Source: Kiritimatiellia bacterium
GTDB taxonomy: Bacteria; Verrucomicrobiota; Kiritimatiellia; SLAD01
Reading direction: 5' to 3'
Length of the DNA stretch: 16,478 nucleotides
NCBI GenBank assembly: GCA_007134175.1
Contig: SLLF01000189.1
Coordinates: 1 to 16,478 of the forward strand
The notes under the pieces are model-generated. The model was not told the DNA's origin. It did no database searches and was given only the letters and a program-made list of their open reading frames with translations. Of the stretch, positions 6,955 through 14,423 are shown in pieces. How positions within the stretch are numbered: the first letter of the stretch is position 1; the number at the start of each line of letters is the position of its first letter. The translations under genes were made by a program, and so were the position numbers.

Positions 6955-8151
6955 ATGCAAACAGCGCCCGCTAAACCTGCCATCTTGATCGTGGTGGAAA
7001 ATCTGCCGGTCCCGCTGGATCGCCGGGTCTGGCAGGAAGCGCAGGCCTTGCGCGACGCCGGATACGGGGTATCCGTGATTTGCCCGCGCATGCGCGGCTA
7101 TACCGCAGCGTACGAGTGTCTCGACGGTATCCACATCCATCGGCACTGGATCAGCGGTGAGGCCGGTCGCCTGGGGGGCTATCTGTTGGAGTATGTAAGC
7201 GCGTTGTGGGGGGAAGCGCGGCTGGCGTGGAACGTGTGGCGACGGCGGCGTTTTCGCGTGGTGCACATCTGCAATCCTCCCGACCTGATTTGCCTGGCGA
7301 TCTGGCCCTTCAAGTGGCTGGGCGTCAAGGTGATCTACGATGTCCACGATTGCTGCCCGGAAATGTTCGCGGAAAAATTCGGGGGGACATCAGGCCTGCG
7401 ACGCTGGGTGCGCTGGGCAGAGCGGCTGACCTATCGTTGTGCTGACGTGGTGTTGGCGACCAATGAATCGGTGAAACGAATCGCATTGACGCGCGGGGGC
7501 AAACAGGACGAGGAGGTGTTTGTGGTCCGGACGGCCCCTGATTTTGACGGTCGAGCCGTTAAAGCGGATCCGGCCTTGAAAAACGGCCGCACGTTTCTGG
7601 TGGGCTTTATCGGGGTGATGGGGAATACCGACGGCGTGCAGTACTTGCTGGAGGCCGTGCGTGTGCTGATCCAGGATCGCGGGCGGCAGGACATTCAGTT
7701 CCGGCTGATGGGTACCGGTCCGGAGTACACCGCCCTGAAAGCCCGGCGGGATGAAGCGGGACTGACCGCCTATGTGGATATGCCCGGCCGCGTCTCCAAT
7801 GAGGAACTGTTTACTGCTTTGCAGACGATGGACCTGGGTGTGGCTTGCGATCCGATCAACGCCTATAACGACCATTGCACCATGAACAAGACGCTGGAGT
7901 ACATGGCGTTCGGCAAGGCGCAGGTCATGTTTGGCATCCGCGAAGGCCGCGCGTCCGCCGGTGCAGCGGCGCGGTACGTGGAGGAAAATTCCGCTGCACA
8001 ACTGGCAACGGCGATAGCCGAGCTACTGGATGATCCAAACGCGCGTGCCCGCATGGGGGCCATCGGGCGCCAGCGACTTGCCACGGAGCTGAATTGGGAG
8101 CAATCCGTGGCGCAATTGCAGGCCGCCTACGCCAAGGCCTTATCGGGTTAA
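6955..8151 (+). CDS. glycosyltransferase family 4 (GT-B fold)
   Basis: A 398-residue cytosolic or membrane-associated retaining glycosyltransferase, probably transferring a sugar from a nucleotide donor in polysaccharide or glycan synthesis; donor and acceptor are unknown. The N-terminal acceptor half begins ILIVVENLPVPLDRRVWQEA and contains VVHICNPPDL and IYDVHDCCPEMF, typical of this subgroup. The donor half has FLVGFIGVMGNTDGVQYLLEAV, FRLMGTGPE, the loop YVDMPGRVSNEEL, and MNKTLEYMAFGKAQVMF (around 308-324), the nucleotide-sugar-binding signature. A proline-rich start and the single gene setting give no pathway context. The ATG at 6955 has only a weak AGG upstream. Its stop overlaps the stop of the convergent glutamine synthetase gene. 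Confidence 0.9.
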   Translation: MQTAPAKPAILIVVENLPVPLDRRVWQEAQALRDAGYGVSVICPRMRGYTAAYECLDGIHIHRHWISGEAGRLGGYLLEYVSALWGEARLAWNVWRRRRFRVVHICNPPDLICLAIWPFKWLGVKVIYDVHDCCPEMFAEKFGGTSGLRRWVRWAERLTYRCADVVLATNESVKRIALTRGGKQDEEVFVVRTAPDFDGRAVKADPALKNGRTFLVGFIGVMGNTDGVQYLLEAVRVLIQDRGRQDIQFRLMGTGPEYTALKARRDEAGLTAYVDMPGRVSNEELFTALQTMDLGVACDPINAYNDHCTMNKTLEYMAFGKAQVMFGIREGRASAGAAARYVEENSAAQLATAIAELLDDPNARARMGAIGRQRLATELNWEQSVAQLQAAYAKALSG

Positions 8152-9686
8152 TGGCGATGGATATCGCGATGCATTAAGCGACGGGTATAGGCCAATCTTT
8201 CCTCGTCCGACATGCTCTCCAGCTTGGCCCCTAAATGCTCGTCGTCCTCCATTTCCAGCAGGTTGCCAATATGATCGATCACATGAGGCGGAAAGACGCC
8301 ATACTCATCATAGAGCGCCCGGCGTTCGCGCAGCCGTTTGGCGGCATGCACACAACTGGGTGGCAGCGCCTCCAGGCGGCTTAGCAGAGCCGCATCCTTG
8401 AAGATATTACCCTCGACACGCGTCCGGGCGGCGACCTCGTCCATGCCCGGCTGGGTAAGTCCGTGCTCGGCAGCCGTGACCAGGCCTGCCAGTAACAGGT
8501 GCCCGTGGGCGGAGCCGTCCGGTGACCGGATTTCAACGGTTTGCCGGCCGCGATCATCCTGATAGGCATCCGTTTCATCCGGGTTGATAATGCGGGCCAG
8601 ATCCGCACCACCGGACCAGCCCAGCGGAACACGGATCAGGACCGAGCGGTTCGAGTCGCTCCAGCAGATCCGCGTAGGCGCTTCCTGGTTAGGCACCAAC
8701 CGGCGGTAGGACGTCGCCACGGTGTTGCCGAACGCCGACAAGCTGGGGGCATACGTCGTCAATCCGCCAATCAGTTTGAGCGCGTCCGGGGAGAGTGTTC
8801 CTTCCTTTTCAGTCATGATGTTGTGCCCGTTTTTCATCAGCTCAAGGTGGATGTGATAGCCGTTACCGGCCACGCCTTCCTCGATTTTGGGCGCAAACGT
8901 GGCAATCATGCCGTTCAGATAGGCAATTTCGCGGATGATCCACTGGGCCATGGAGAGAAAGTCGCCCATTTCCTCGATGGGATGGGAGTGGAACTCAATT
9001 TCATGCTGCTCCGCCCGGCGCCCCGCCAGTTGTGGTTCGTCCGATGCCATCGCCTCGATAAAGCCGACTTCAGAGTGGGCATATTTGATGGCGCCCGTGA
9101 TACGCGACAGATGCCGCAGCATTTCATTGACGACGGTATTGCTTTTAAAATAAGGCGCGGCCGCATGGTAGCCCGCTTGACGCGGCGGGATGTAGTGTTC
9201 GCCCTTGTTTTCCGCAATCAGGTAGAACTCCGGTTCACCCAGTGCCCATAACTCGCAGCCGGTACGCTGCTTGAAACGCTCGTGGGCCAGGGCCAGGATG
9301 TTGTCCGGAGTGAACGGGGCGCGCTGTCCGTCGCGGTCGAGAAAGCGACAGATGAAATCGAGACTGGTATCGTCGAACGGGTTTACGAAAGCCGATCGGT
9401 AGACCGGCACCACGTAGAGGTCCGAGGCCCCGGCATCGACAAAGCCCTTGAAGAGGGAGGATCCGTCGACTCGCTCGCCTGCCGCCAGGATCCGATCCGC
9501 TTGTTCCATGTTGGAAAACGGCAGCCGCAGCTCTTTCAAGCGTCCGTCGCCGCCGGTGTAGCGGAACGTGAAACGTTCTATCCCTTTTGTGCGGACCACT
9601 TTCAAGAGGTCGGCCCGCGTGAACGAGGCGCGCCCTTTGCCCAACAATTCTTCCAGCGGGTTCGCCAATGCAAAGGTATCTGTCAT
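8148..9686 (-). CDS. divergent type I glutamine synthetase
   Basis: ATP-dependent ligation of ammonia to glutamate, in the cytosol. The 512-residue protein has a beta-grasp N-terminus and a full catalytic domain: DGSS (74-77), GEPEFYL (150-156), HEIEFH (228-233), GNGYHIHLEL (274-283), SYRRLVPNQEAP (326-337), NRSVLIRVP (346-354) and VEIRSPDGSAH (384-394). All the metal, glutamate and ATP residues I can place are kept. The usual adenylylation loop NLYxLPPEE is replaced by a region reading LSRLEALPPSCVHAAKRL, without the modified Tyr. At 512 residues it is longer than standard GlnA (about 470) and divergent, so a gamma-glutamyl ligase with another amine substrate cannot be excluded. The ATG at 9686 is chosen from AGGAG (complement of 9696-9700) 9 nt upstream. 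It is the second gene of an operon with the hexosaminidase, 32 bp downstream. Confidence 0.9.
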   Translation of the reverse strand: MTDTFALANPLEELLGKGRASFTRADLLKVVRTKGIERFTFRYTGGDGRLKELRLPFSNMEQADRILAAGERVDGSSLFKGFVDAGASDLYVVPVYRSAFVNPFDDTSLDFICRFLDRDGQRAPFTPDNILALAHERFKQRTGCELWALGEPEFYLIAENKGEHYIPPRQAGYHAAAPYFKSNTVVNEMLRHLSRITGAIKYAHSEVGFIEAMASDEPQLAGRRAEQHEIEFHSHPIEEMGDFLSMAQWIIREIAYLNGMIATFAPKIEEGVAGNGYHIHLELMKNGHNIMTEKEGTLSPDALKLIGGLTTYAPSLSAFGNTVATSYRRLVPNQEAPTRICWSDSNRSVLIRVPLGWSGGADLARIINPDETDAYQDDRGRQTVEIRSPDGSAHGHLLLAGLVTAAEHGLTQPGMDEVAARTRVEGNIFKDAALLSRLEALPPSCVHAAKRLRERRALYDEYGVFPPHVIDHIGNLLEMEDDEHLGAKLESMSDEERLAYTRRLMHRDIHRH

Positions 9687-9718
9687 CAATTTGATCTCCT
9701 GGGGGTTTTGCGTTTTAT

Positions 9719-11590
9719 CTAACCGATGCCGCTGGTCGCCACCGTGTGCCACCGGGGATTCAAGCTGATCGGCTCGTCTAATCGTTCATCCAACTCGGGA
9801 ATTCGGTCGATCCGCTTGTCAATTAATTCTTCCAATCGTTGCGCCAATTCCGCCCAGCGCTGCTTGCGGGCACCAATACGATGCTGAATCGTCTCGAACC
9901 CGTTGGGTTTGTTGCGGCGATACCACTGGCGACGGAACGTCTGATTACAGATTTCGAGGCGCTGCACCATTTGCTGCGCCGCTGCCGCGCACTGCTGCAG
10001 CGCCTGGGTATCCCGGGCGGCGTACGCGACGTCCAGGTCAAGCCGGAAGCGGATTAGTTTCCAAAGATATTCGATCACGGTGTACCAATGTGCCATATCG
10101 ATGGGTTGGGTGACCGATCGCACCGGCTCCAGCTCGGCCAGGGCCTGATCGTACTGCGCCAGCACGGAAGTCCAATGGTCCGGCGATCGTAGCGCTTCAT
10201 TCTTCCAGTAGATGCCCAGCAACGGGTCGTCCCAGAACAACAGGGCGGGATTGCAACTCTTTTGCGTCTGCGCCGCCGTCAAAACAGCTTGATAATCTGC
10301 GCCGCAGATGGCCGCGAAGCGCCGGTCCAAGGTGTCCGCAGCCGAGGGCTGGGTTGGTTCATACGCATATTCCGCCGCCAGGGCCAAGCCGGCCAGCGCG
10401 GTGTCAAACTCACAGTAGGCCCCGTCGTCGCCCCAGAGCGTGAAGAACAACTCCTTCACATCCGCGTTACGACAGGCAGCAATGCAAGGCAATAGGGTTT
10501 TTTTAGTCTGGTGATGGGCGTAGCCGAAATGACCACCCCAAGTCCAGACTCCCGAGGCCATGATGGGCTCGTGGTCCAAGTCCCGGTGCCGTTCAATCCA
10601 GTCGCTATAAAACGCCTCATTGTCATGATAGTAATCCCAGTAGACCAGCTGCACATCGTCGGGGATGCCCGCCTTGACGTCATCGGGGATTACGGTTTCC
10701 GGGAGGTAGTAGTTCTGGCGCGCATTGCCCATGCGAAAGTACATGTCCGACCAAATCATCGGCTGCAGGCCGTGGGCGCGGCACACCTCCCGGACACGGG
10801 CCAGGTGGCGCTGGAACAGATCGTAGCCTCGCGTATAACCGAAACGGTCCAGGAACGCCCCGCGCCCCAGGTCGTGGGTTTCATCCATGCCGATATGCAC
10901 CCGGCGCGAACGGAAAACCGCCGCACATTGAGCCATCATTTTATCGATCAAGGCGTAGGTGCGCTCCTCATCAACCAACAGCACCCGGGCGGTATCCTTG
11001 ACCTTCTGATAGGGCGACCATTTCAGCGCCTGTTCCAGGTGGCCCAGGGTTTGGATACAGCCGACCAGTTCGATTCCCAGCGCAGCGGCGTGATCATCCA
11101 CCGCCTTCAGCTCTGCCGCCGTGTAGCGGCCGCGCAGGTAACCGAAGCAGGGTTCGCCCGGCAGCTCATAGGTATCCTCTGTGTACAACATACACTGGTT
11201 ATATCCCAGCAGGGCCAACTGATTGAGCCAGCGCTTGAGGTGGTCCACTGTCATCACGGCATTGCGAGAGCAATCGATCATCACCCCCAGCTGGGTGAAC
11301 GAGGTGGTCTCCTCGTGTACCGTTCCAGGCATAACCACGCCACTCAACAACGCGCCTACCCCGCGCAAAGCGTGGTTCAATGCCCCGTACTGAATGATGT
11401 AGCCGTCGGGTTCGGCGGCAATACGCGGCCCCCGTCTGTCCGGCCGGCACTCAAAGCTCAGCTTTGCTCCGGTGCCGGGCGACCCGGCGTGGAGGGCCGG
11501 ATAGGCGACGCTCAGCGCATCAAGGGCGGCGGTTAAGGGGTGAGGTGCGGCGTCGCGCGACCAGTGAAATGAGTGAAGATGAACATGCAT
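9719..11590 (-). CDS. GH20-type beta-N-acetylhexosaminidase
   Basis: Predicted exo-glycosidase removing terminal GlcNAc or GalNAc by substrate-assisted catalysis. The 623-residue protein has a short N-terminal alpha/beta domain with YIIQYGALNHALRGVGAL (64-81), then a TIM barrel with FTQLGVMIDCSRNAVMTVDHLKRWL-type first strand, the catalytic pair Asp236-Glu237 in VHIGMDETHDLG, MIWSDMYFRM (278-287) and WTWGGHFGYAHH (349-360). No signal peptide is seen, so it probably works on imported oligosaccharides. Its size and lack of secretion recall the GH20C enzyme of streptococci, from memory. An ATG at 11728 would add 46 residues, but a candidate promoter lies inside that extension, so 11590 is chosen; its GGAG is rather close (3 nt). 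It precedes the glutamine synthetase gene. Confidence 0.88.
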   Translation of the reverse strand: MHVHLHSFHWSRDAAPHPLTAALDALSVAYPALHAGSPGTGAKLSFECRPDRRGPRIAAEPDGYIIQYGALNHALRGVGALLSGVVMPGTVHEETTSFTQLGVMIDCSRNAVMTVDHLKRWLNQLALLGYNQCMLYTEDTYELPGEPCFGYLRGRYTAAELKAVDDHAAALGIELVGCIQTLGHLEQALKWSPYQKVKDTARVLLVDEERTYALIDKMMAQCAAVFRSRRVHIGMDETHDLGRGAFLDRFGYTRGYDLFQRHLARVREVCRAHGLQPMIWSDMYFRMGNARQNYYLPETVIPDDVKAGIPDDVQLVYWDYYHDNEAFYSDWIERHRDLDHEPIMASGVWTWGGHFGYAHHQTKKTLLPCIAACRNADVKELFFTLWGDDGAYCEFDTALAGLALAAEYAYEPTQPSAADTLDRRFAAICGADYQAVLTAAQTQKSCNPALLFWDDPLLGIYWKNEALRSPDHWTSVLAQYDQALAELEPVRSVTQPIDMAHWYTVIEYLWKLIRFRLDLDVAYAARDTQALQQCAAAAQQMVQRLEICNQTFRRQWYRRNKPNGFETIQHRIGARKQRWAELAQRLEELIDKRIDRIPELDERLDEPISLNPRWHTVATSGIG

Positions 11591-11644
11591 ACGCTCCGCA
11601 TCCAGGATCAAGGGGTTAACATCGGTTTCTGGGCAACACACCCG

Positions 11645-11673
11645 TCTATAAAACAACGTCATACGCAAGTCTA
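11645..11673 (-). promoter_or_regulatory. candidate promoter for hexosaminidase-glutamine synthetase operon
   Basis: On the minus strand TAGACT (complement of 11668-11673) is followed after exactly 17 nt by TATAGA (complement of 11645-11650); each box matches 4 of 6 consensus bases. Transcription would start near 11638, upstream of the ATG at 11590 but downstream of the ATG at 11728, which supports the shorter protein. Confidence 0.4.
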
Positions 11674-11753
11674 GCCCCGTTTTCTCAACAAATTCCAGGA
11701 AGAGTGCATCTGCGATCGGTTGGTCCATTGGTCATGGACGGCATATATTTAAC

Positions 11754-11787
11754 GGTTGGAACAGGTTGCCAACCCGGCGCTTGCCGG
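11754..11787. promoter_or_regulatory. palindrome cluster, possible activator-binding site
   Basis: GGTTGCCAACC (11764-11774) is a perfect 11-base palindrome. A further GGTTGG at 11754-11759 can pair with CCAACC at 11769-11774. Directly after follows CCGGC-GCTT-GCCGG (11774-11787). The cluster is centred about 135-140 bp upstream of the -24/-12 promoter, the usual distance for an enhancer-binding protein of the NtrC class. The role is inferred from position and symmetry only. Confidence 0.35.
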
Positions 11788-11897
11788 TCCCGGGAACGCC
11801 GTGCCCCCAGCCCGCCCTCTGGTCAGCCGCTTACGCGATGCAAACAGACACACCTTCACCGGGACGCCTTTTCAGCAATCCTAAATGCACCGGAGAT

Positions 11898-11913
11898 TGG
11901 CACGGGGATTGCT
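11898..11913 (+). promoter_or_regulatory. sigma-54 (-24/-12) promoter for the pilus operon
   Basis: TGGCACGGGGATTGCT matches the RpoN consensus TGGCACG-N4-TTGCW at every defined base. The -24 GG (11899-11900) and the -12 GC (11911-11912) are separated by the required 10 bp. It points toward pilM; the start of transcription would be near 11924, giving a leader of about 187 nt. No competing gene starts closer downstream. Confidence 0.75.
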
Positions 11914-12110
11914 ATTTATTGGTGGCTGGCTTACCTTTAGATTTTCGAGGTATCGCCTCGAGTCTGTCGAGCAGCAGTCGTTGGCCGTTGACACCATTGG
12001 TTCCAGGCTCAAAGTAGTCTTTGCCTGTGGGTCAAAGTGTGCTATGAGGCCATACGAGTAATGTGGTTAGGTTGTGCGAACGTCAGGCGGGTCTTCATTT
12101 TTGAGAATTA

Positions 12111-13157
12111 ATGTCGTTATTGGAACAGATTAAACAATTAGCCGAACGCAAGCCAACGGACGTGGTGGCATTGGATTGTGCGGCGGATGGGGTGCGTGCG
12201 GCCAGGCTTCGTCAGACGCCAGGTGGCATACGCTTGGTTGCAGCGGGTCTGTTACCGCCCGTCCCGGGCGGAGTGGCAGCGGATGGGATCGGGCGACCGC
12301 AGACGGAAGACGATGATATAGCCGAGCTGGAGTTGCCGCCATCCCTCCGGGGGCGTTACGCTACATTACTAGCGCCGGGCGGCCAGGCCTCGATCAAACT
12401 GCTTCGTTTACCGGAAGACGTTGATTTATCGGATCGCGCACAATTGCTGAAGCGCCTGGGATTAGCGGCCAATGAATACCGGATCGGCACGCTGGAAATT
12501 GAGGCGGGTAGCGGCAAGCGGGAAGCATTGGTACTGGGAGCCGGTTTGCGCGAGTCGGTGGCCCGGTCCCTATTGGGGCTACTGCCTAAGGCAGGCCTGC
12601 CGGCCCCGCGGGCGCTGGAAACATCTGAGCTGGCGGTACTAAACGCCTTTGCGGTCGATCCTCGCTTTTCAGATACGGAGACGCCTTGCGGTTTTATCCA
12701 TTTCGATCATGATTTCAGTTTGGTCGCCTTATTCAATCGTGGTCGGCTGTTGCAACTGCGCACCTTTTCATTTGGTTTGGCGGCCGTGAACCGCCGCATC
12801 ATGAAGGCGCTGAATGTCGATCAGGTGACCGCCGCCGGCGTCCTGAATGATGGGGCCTTTGACATCTCGCATCTGGTCGAGGAAGAAACGCGAGAAGTAC
12901 GGGGCCAGTATGTGATCAGTCGTGATTTCATGGAACGCAGCGAAAATTGCCGGTTACAGCATGTTCACCTTTCGGGGCCAACCCCGCTGACCAAACCGTT
13001 TGCCAAGGGGAAAACAACGAACGTTGAGATGAACGCCTGGAGTGTGCTGGACTTGCTGGACGGTGGGCTGGAAGGCGAAATCCCGGAGACCTTGCGGGCG
13101 GCACCTTGGCCGTTGACGGCGGCTATCGGGGCAGCCTGGGGACTGCTGACGCAATGA
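12111..13157 (+). CDS. PilM-like actin-fold protein, type IV pilus assembly
   Basis: A 348-residue soluble protein placed as PilM by gene order and fold pattern. The first strand-loop VVALDCAADGVRAARLR (18-34) and the second CGFIHFDHDFSLVALFNRGRLL (193-214) occupy the positions of the two phosphate loops, followed by LQLRTFSFG, HVHLSGPTPL (284-293) and PWPLTAAIGAAWGLL (333-347), as in PilM C-termini. Family members bind ATP and the N-terminal tail of PilN at the inner face of the inner membrane. Both phosphate loops lack the usual DxG glycine, so ATP binding may be lost. The ATG at 12111 is preceded by TGAGAA, a weak site. The stop overlaps the next start in ATGA. This is the first gene of the operon behind the sigma-54 promoter. 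Confidence 0.8.
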   Translation: MSLLEQIKQLAERKPTDVVALDCAADGVRAARLRQTPGGIRLVAAGLLPPVPGGVAADGIGRPQTEDDDIAELELPPSLRGRYATLLAPGGQASIKLLRLPEDVDLSDRAQLLKRLGLAANEYRIGTLEIEAGSGKREALVLGAGLRESVARSLLGLLPKAGLPAPRALETSELAVLNAFAVDPRFSDTETPCGFIHFDHDFSLVALFNRGRLLQLRTFSFGLAAVNRRIMKALNVDQVTAAGVLNDGAFDISHLVEEETREVRGQYVISRDFMERSENCRLQHVHLSGPTPLTKPFAKGKTTNVEMNAWSVLDLLDGGLEGEIPETLRAAPWPLTAAIGAAWGLLTQ

Positions 13158-13789
13158 GTATGATACGCATAAATCTGATACGCCCGTCCGAGGAGCGCAG
13201 CGCCAGCATGGTCAGCCTAAAGTCAGTTGGGCTGATGGTCGCGATGTTTGTGCCGGTGGTGCTGCTGCTGATATTGGGATGGGCCTATCTGAAACTGCAT
13301 GAAGCCCGCAGCGAGTTACTGCTGGCTGAACGGGAGTGGGAACACACAGAACTGCGGCAAGCCGGAGCGGTGCGGTTACAGCAGCAATTGGCGACCGTGC
13401 GCAGCTATGAAAAGGAACTCACGGGCTGGGGACGGTCACGGGTGCCTTGGCATATCGTACTGGGCGCCCCCCCGCCGCAGGTGCCGACCAACATGCAGTG
13501 GAGGACCTTGCAGATGCAACAGCGTTTCGAGCGGGATCCGGACGCCAGGCTACTCCGGCTACACCGGTTAACCATTGGCGGGCGCAGTTTGGGTGCGCAG
13601 GCCGACGCGCAGGTTGAAATTATGCGCACCGTGTGGGAGAACACGCCCCCGTTGCCACAGTGGGTGGAGCGGGCCGTGGTGACGGTTTTCGAAGATGACA
13701 CCACACCGGGTGCCGCACCGGAGGATCGCGTGTTCGAAATAGATATCCGGTTCAAACCAGGGAGATTCCATGCCGCTACCAGAGAATAG
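13154..13789 (+). CDS. PilN-like inner-membrane protein
   Basis: Bitopic platform protein of 211 residues linking the PilM ring to the periplasmic PilO/PilP. The N-terminus MSMIRINLIRPSEE contains the INL(L/I)xP-like tail that inserts into PilM in characterised systems. One membrane helix follows (about 24-43, VGLMVAMFVPVVLLLILGWA), then a coiled-coil stretch (45-87), and a periplasmic domain ending in a FEIDIRFKPG strand. Its ATG at 13154 overlaps the pilM stop (ATGA), indicating translational coupling, and an earlier in-frame start at 13106 lies inside pilM and is rejected. The last 20 nt overlap the PilO gene. The periplasmic part is poorly conserved, as is usual, so context carries much of the call. 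Confidence 0.8.
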   Translation: MSMIRINLIRPSEERSASMVSLKSVGLMVAMFVPVVLLLILGWAYLKLHEARSELLLAEREWEHTELRQAGAVRLQQQLATVRSYEKELTGWGRSRVPWHIVLGAPPPQVPTNMQWRTLQMQQRFERDPDARLLRLHRLTIGGRSLGAQADAQVEIMRTVWENTPPLPQWVERAVVTVFEDDTTPGAAPEDRVFEIDIRFKPGRFHAATRE

Positions 13790-14423
13790 AGCGGATCGCA
13801 TCAAGGTCTATGCCCTCCTGGCACTGGGTATCGGCGGCGCGTTTTACGCGCTCTGGGCTTTCGTCTATCAGCCGCTCAACCGTGAGCGGTGGGCAGTATT
13901 GGAACAAATTGAAACCATCGAGCACAACCTGCAGACCGCGCGGATCACTATTCGACGGATGGACGAGCTGCAGGCCGCGCTTGCCGAATCGGCGCGCAAC
14001 CTGAGGGCGCGCGCGGAATACGACCTAATTCATCCGCGTCTAGGGAATTACCTTTTGCAGGCGCGCGAAACAGTCATCCGCCACGGCTTGGACGCCGGGA
14101 TCGAAACGATTCGCGTCACGGAGCTGGACTTCGCTAATCCTCCGCGACGACCTGACAACGAGCCGCCGCGACGAACCCGCGCGTATGCGGTCCGTGTCAC
14201 GGCGGAATGCCGTTACGCGGATTTACTCGTTTGGCTGCAACTGCTGGAGGAAGAGAATCCACTACTGGCCATCAGCCAACTGCAGGTGCTGGCCCAGGAG
14301 AACAATCGCTTGCAACATCAAGTACGCTTTGAGCTCCAGTGGCCGGTTTGGATCGATCCCGCCACGCGCGACACCGTAAACGCCCTGGTGGCCGAAGTAC
14401 TGACCGAAGAGGAAGGGCTATGA
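13770..14423 (+). CDS. PilO-like inner-membrane protein
   Basis: Partner of PilN in the alignment complex, 217 residues. A short cytosolic start (MPLPENRADRIK) is followed by one membrane helix (about 13-33, YALLALGIGGAFYALWAFVY) and a long heptad-like segment (40-82), then a ferredoxin-like periplasmic domain with YAVRVTAECRYADLLVWLQLLEEENPLL-type pattern, the part of PilO proteins that is easiest to recognise. GGGAG (13760-13764) lies 5 nt before the ATG. The gene begins inside pilN, and its stop overlaps the next start in ATGA. Confidence 0.82.
   Translation: MPLPENRADRIKVYALLALGIGGAFYALWAFVYQPLNRERWAVLEQIETIEHNLQTARITIRRMDELQAALAESARNLRARAEYDLIHPRLGNYLLQARETVIRHGLDAGIETIRVTELDFANPPRRPDNEPPRRTRAYAVRVTAECRYADLLVWLQLLEEENPLLAISQLQVLAQENNRLQHQVRFELQWPVWIDPATRDTVNALVAEVLTEEEGL

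Larger units (their letters stand above)
11591..12110. other. 520-bp divergent non-coding region before the pilus operon
   Basis: No convincing gene is present; the short open frames here have no family resemblance and no ribosome site. The hexosaminidase promoter lies at the left, palindromes around 11754-11787, a sigma-54 promoter at 11898-11913, and several short hairpins in the presumed pilM leader: TCGAGG/CCTCGA at 11945-11961, and CAAAG/CTTTG/CAAAG at 12010-12037, where the middle arm can pair with either neighbour. Confidence 0.7.

Noticed and set aside
8541..9251. 236-codon plus-strand open frame opposite glutamine synthetase
   Set aside because: It mirrors a gene with all catalytic motifs in the other strand and has no independent support.
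10511..11536. 341-codon plus-strand open frame opposite the hexosaminidase
   Set aside because: The minus strand encodes the GH20 catalytic DE pair and barrel motifs throughout; the plus frame shows no recognisable domain and no ribosome site.
11591..11728. N-terminal extension of the hexosaminidase from the ATG at 11728
   Set aside because: No ribosome site precedes it and a candidate promoter lies inside the extension; the shorter form fits the family length.
11704..12017. Short plus-strand open frames in the region before pilM
   Set aside because: No ribosome site or family resemblance; the segment instead holds the palindromes and the sigma-54 promoter.
11988..12020. TTGACA at 11988-11993 as a sigma-70 promoter for pilM
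   Set aside because: No acceptable -10 box lies 16-18 bp downstream; the sigma-54 element is the better candidate.
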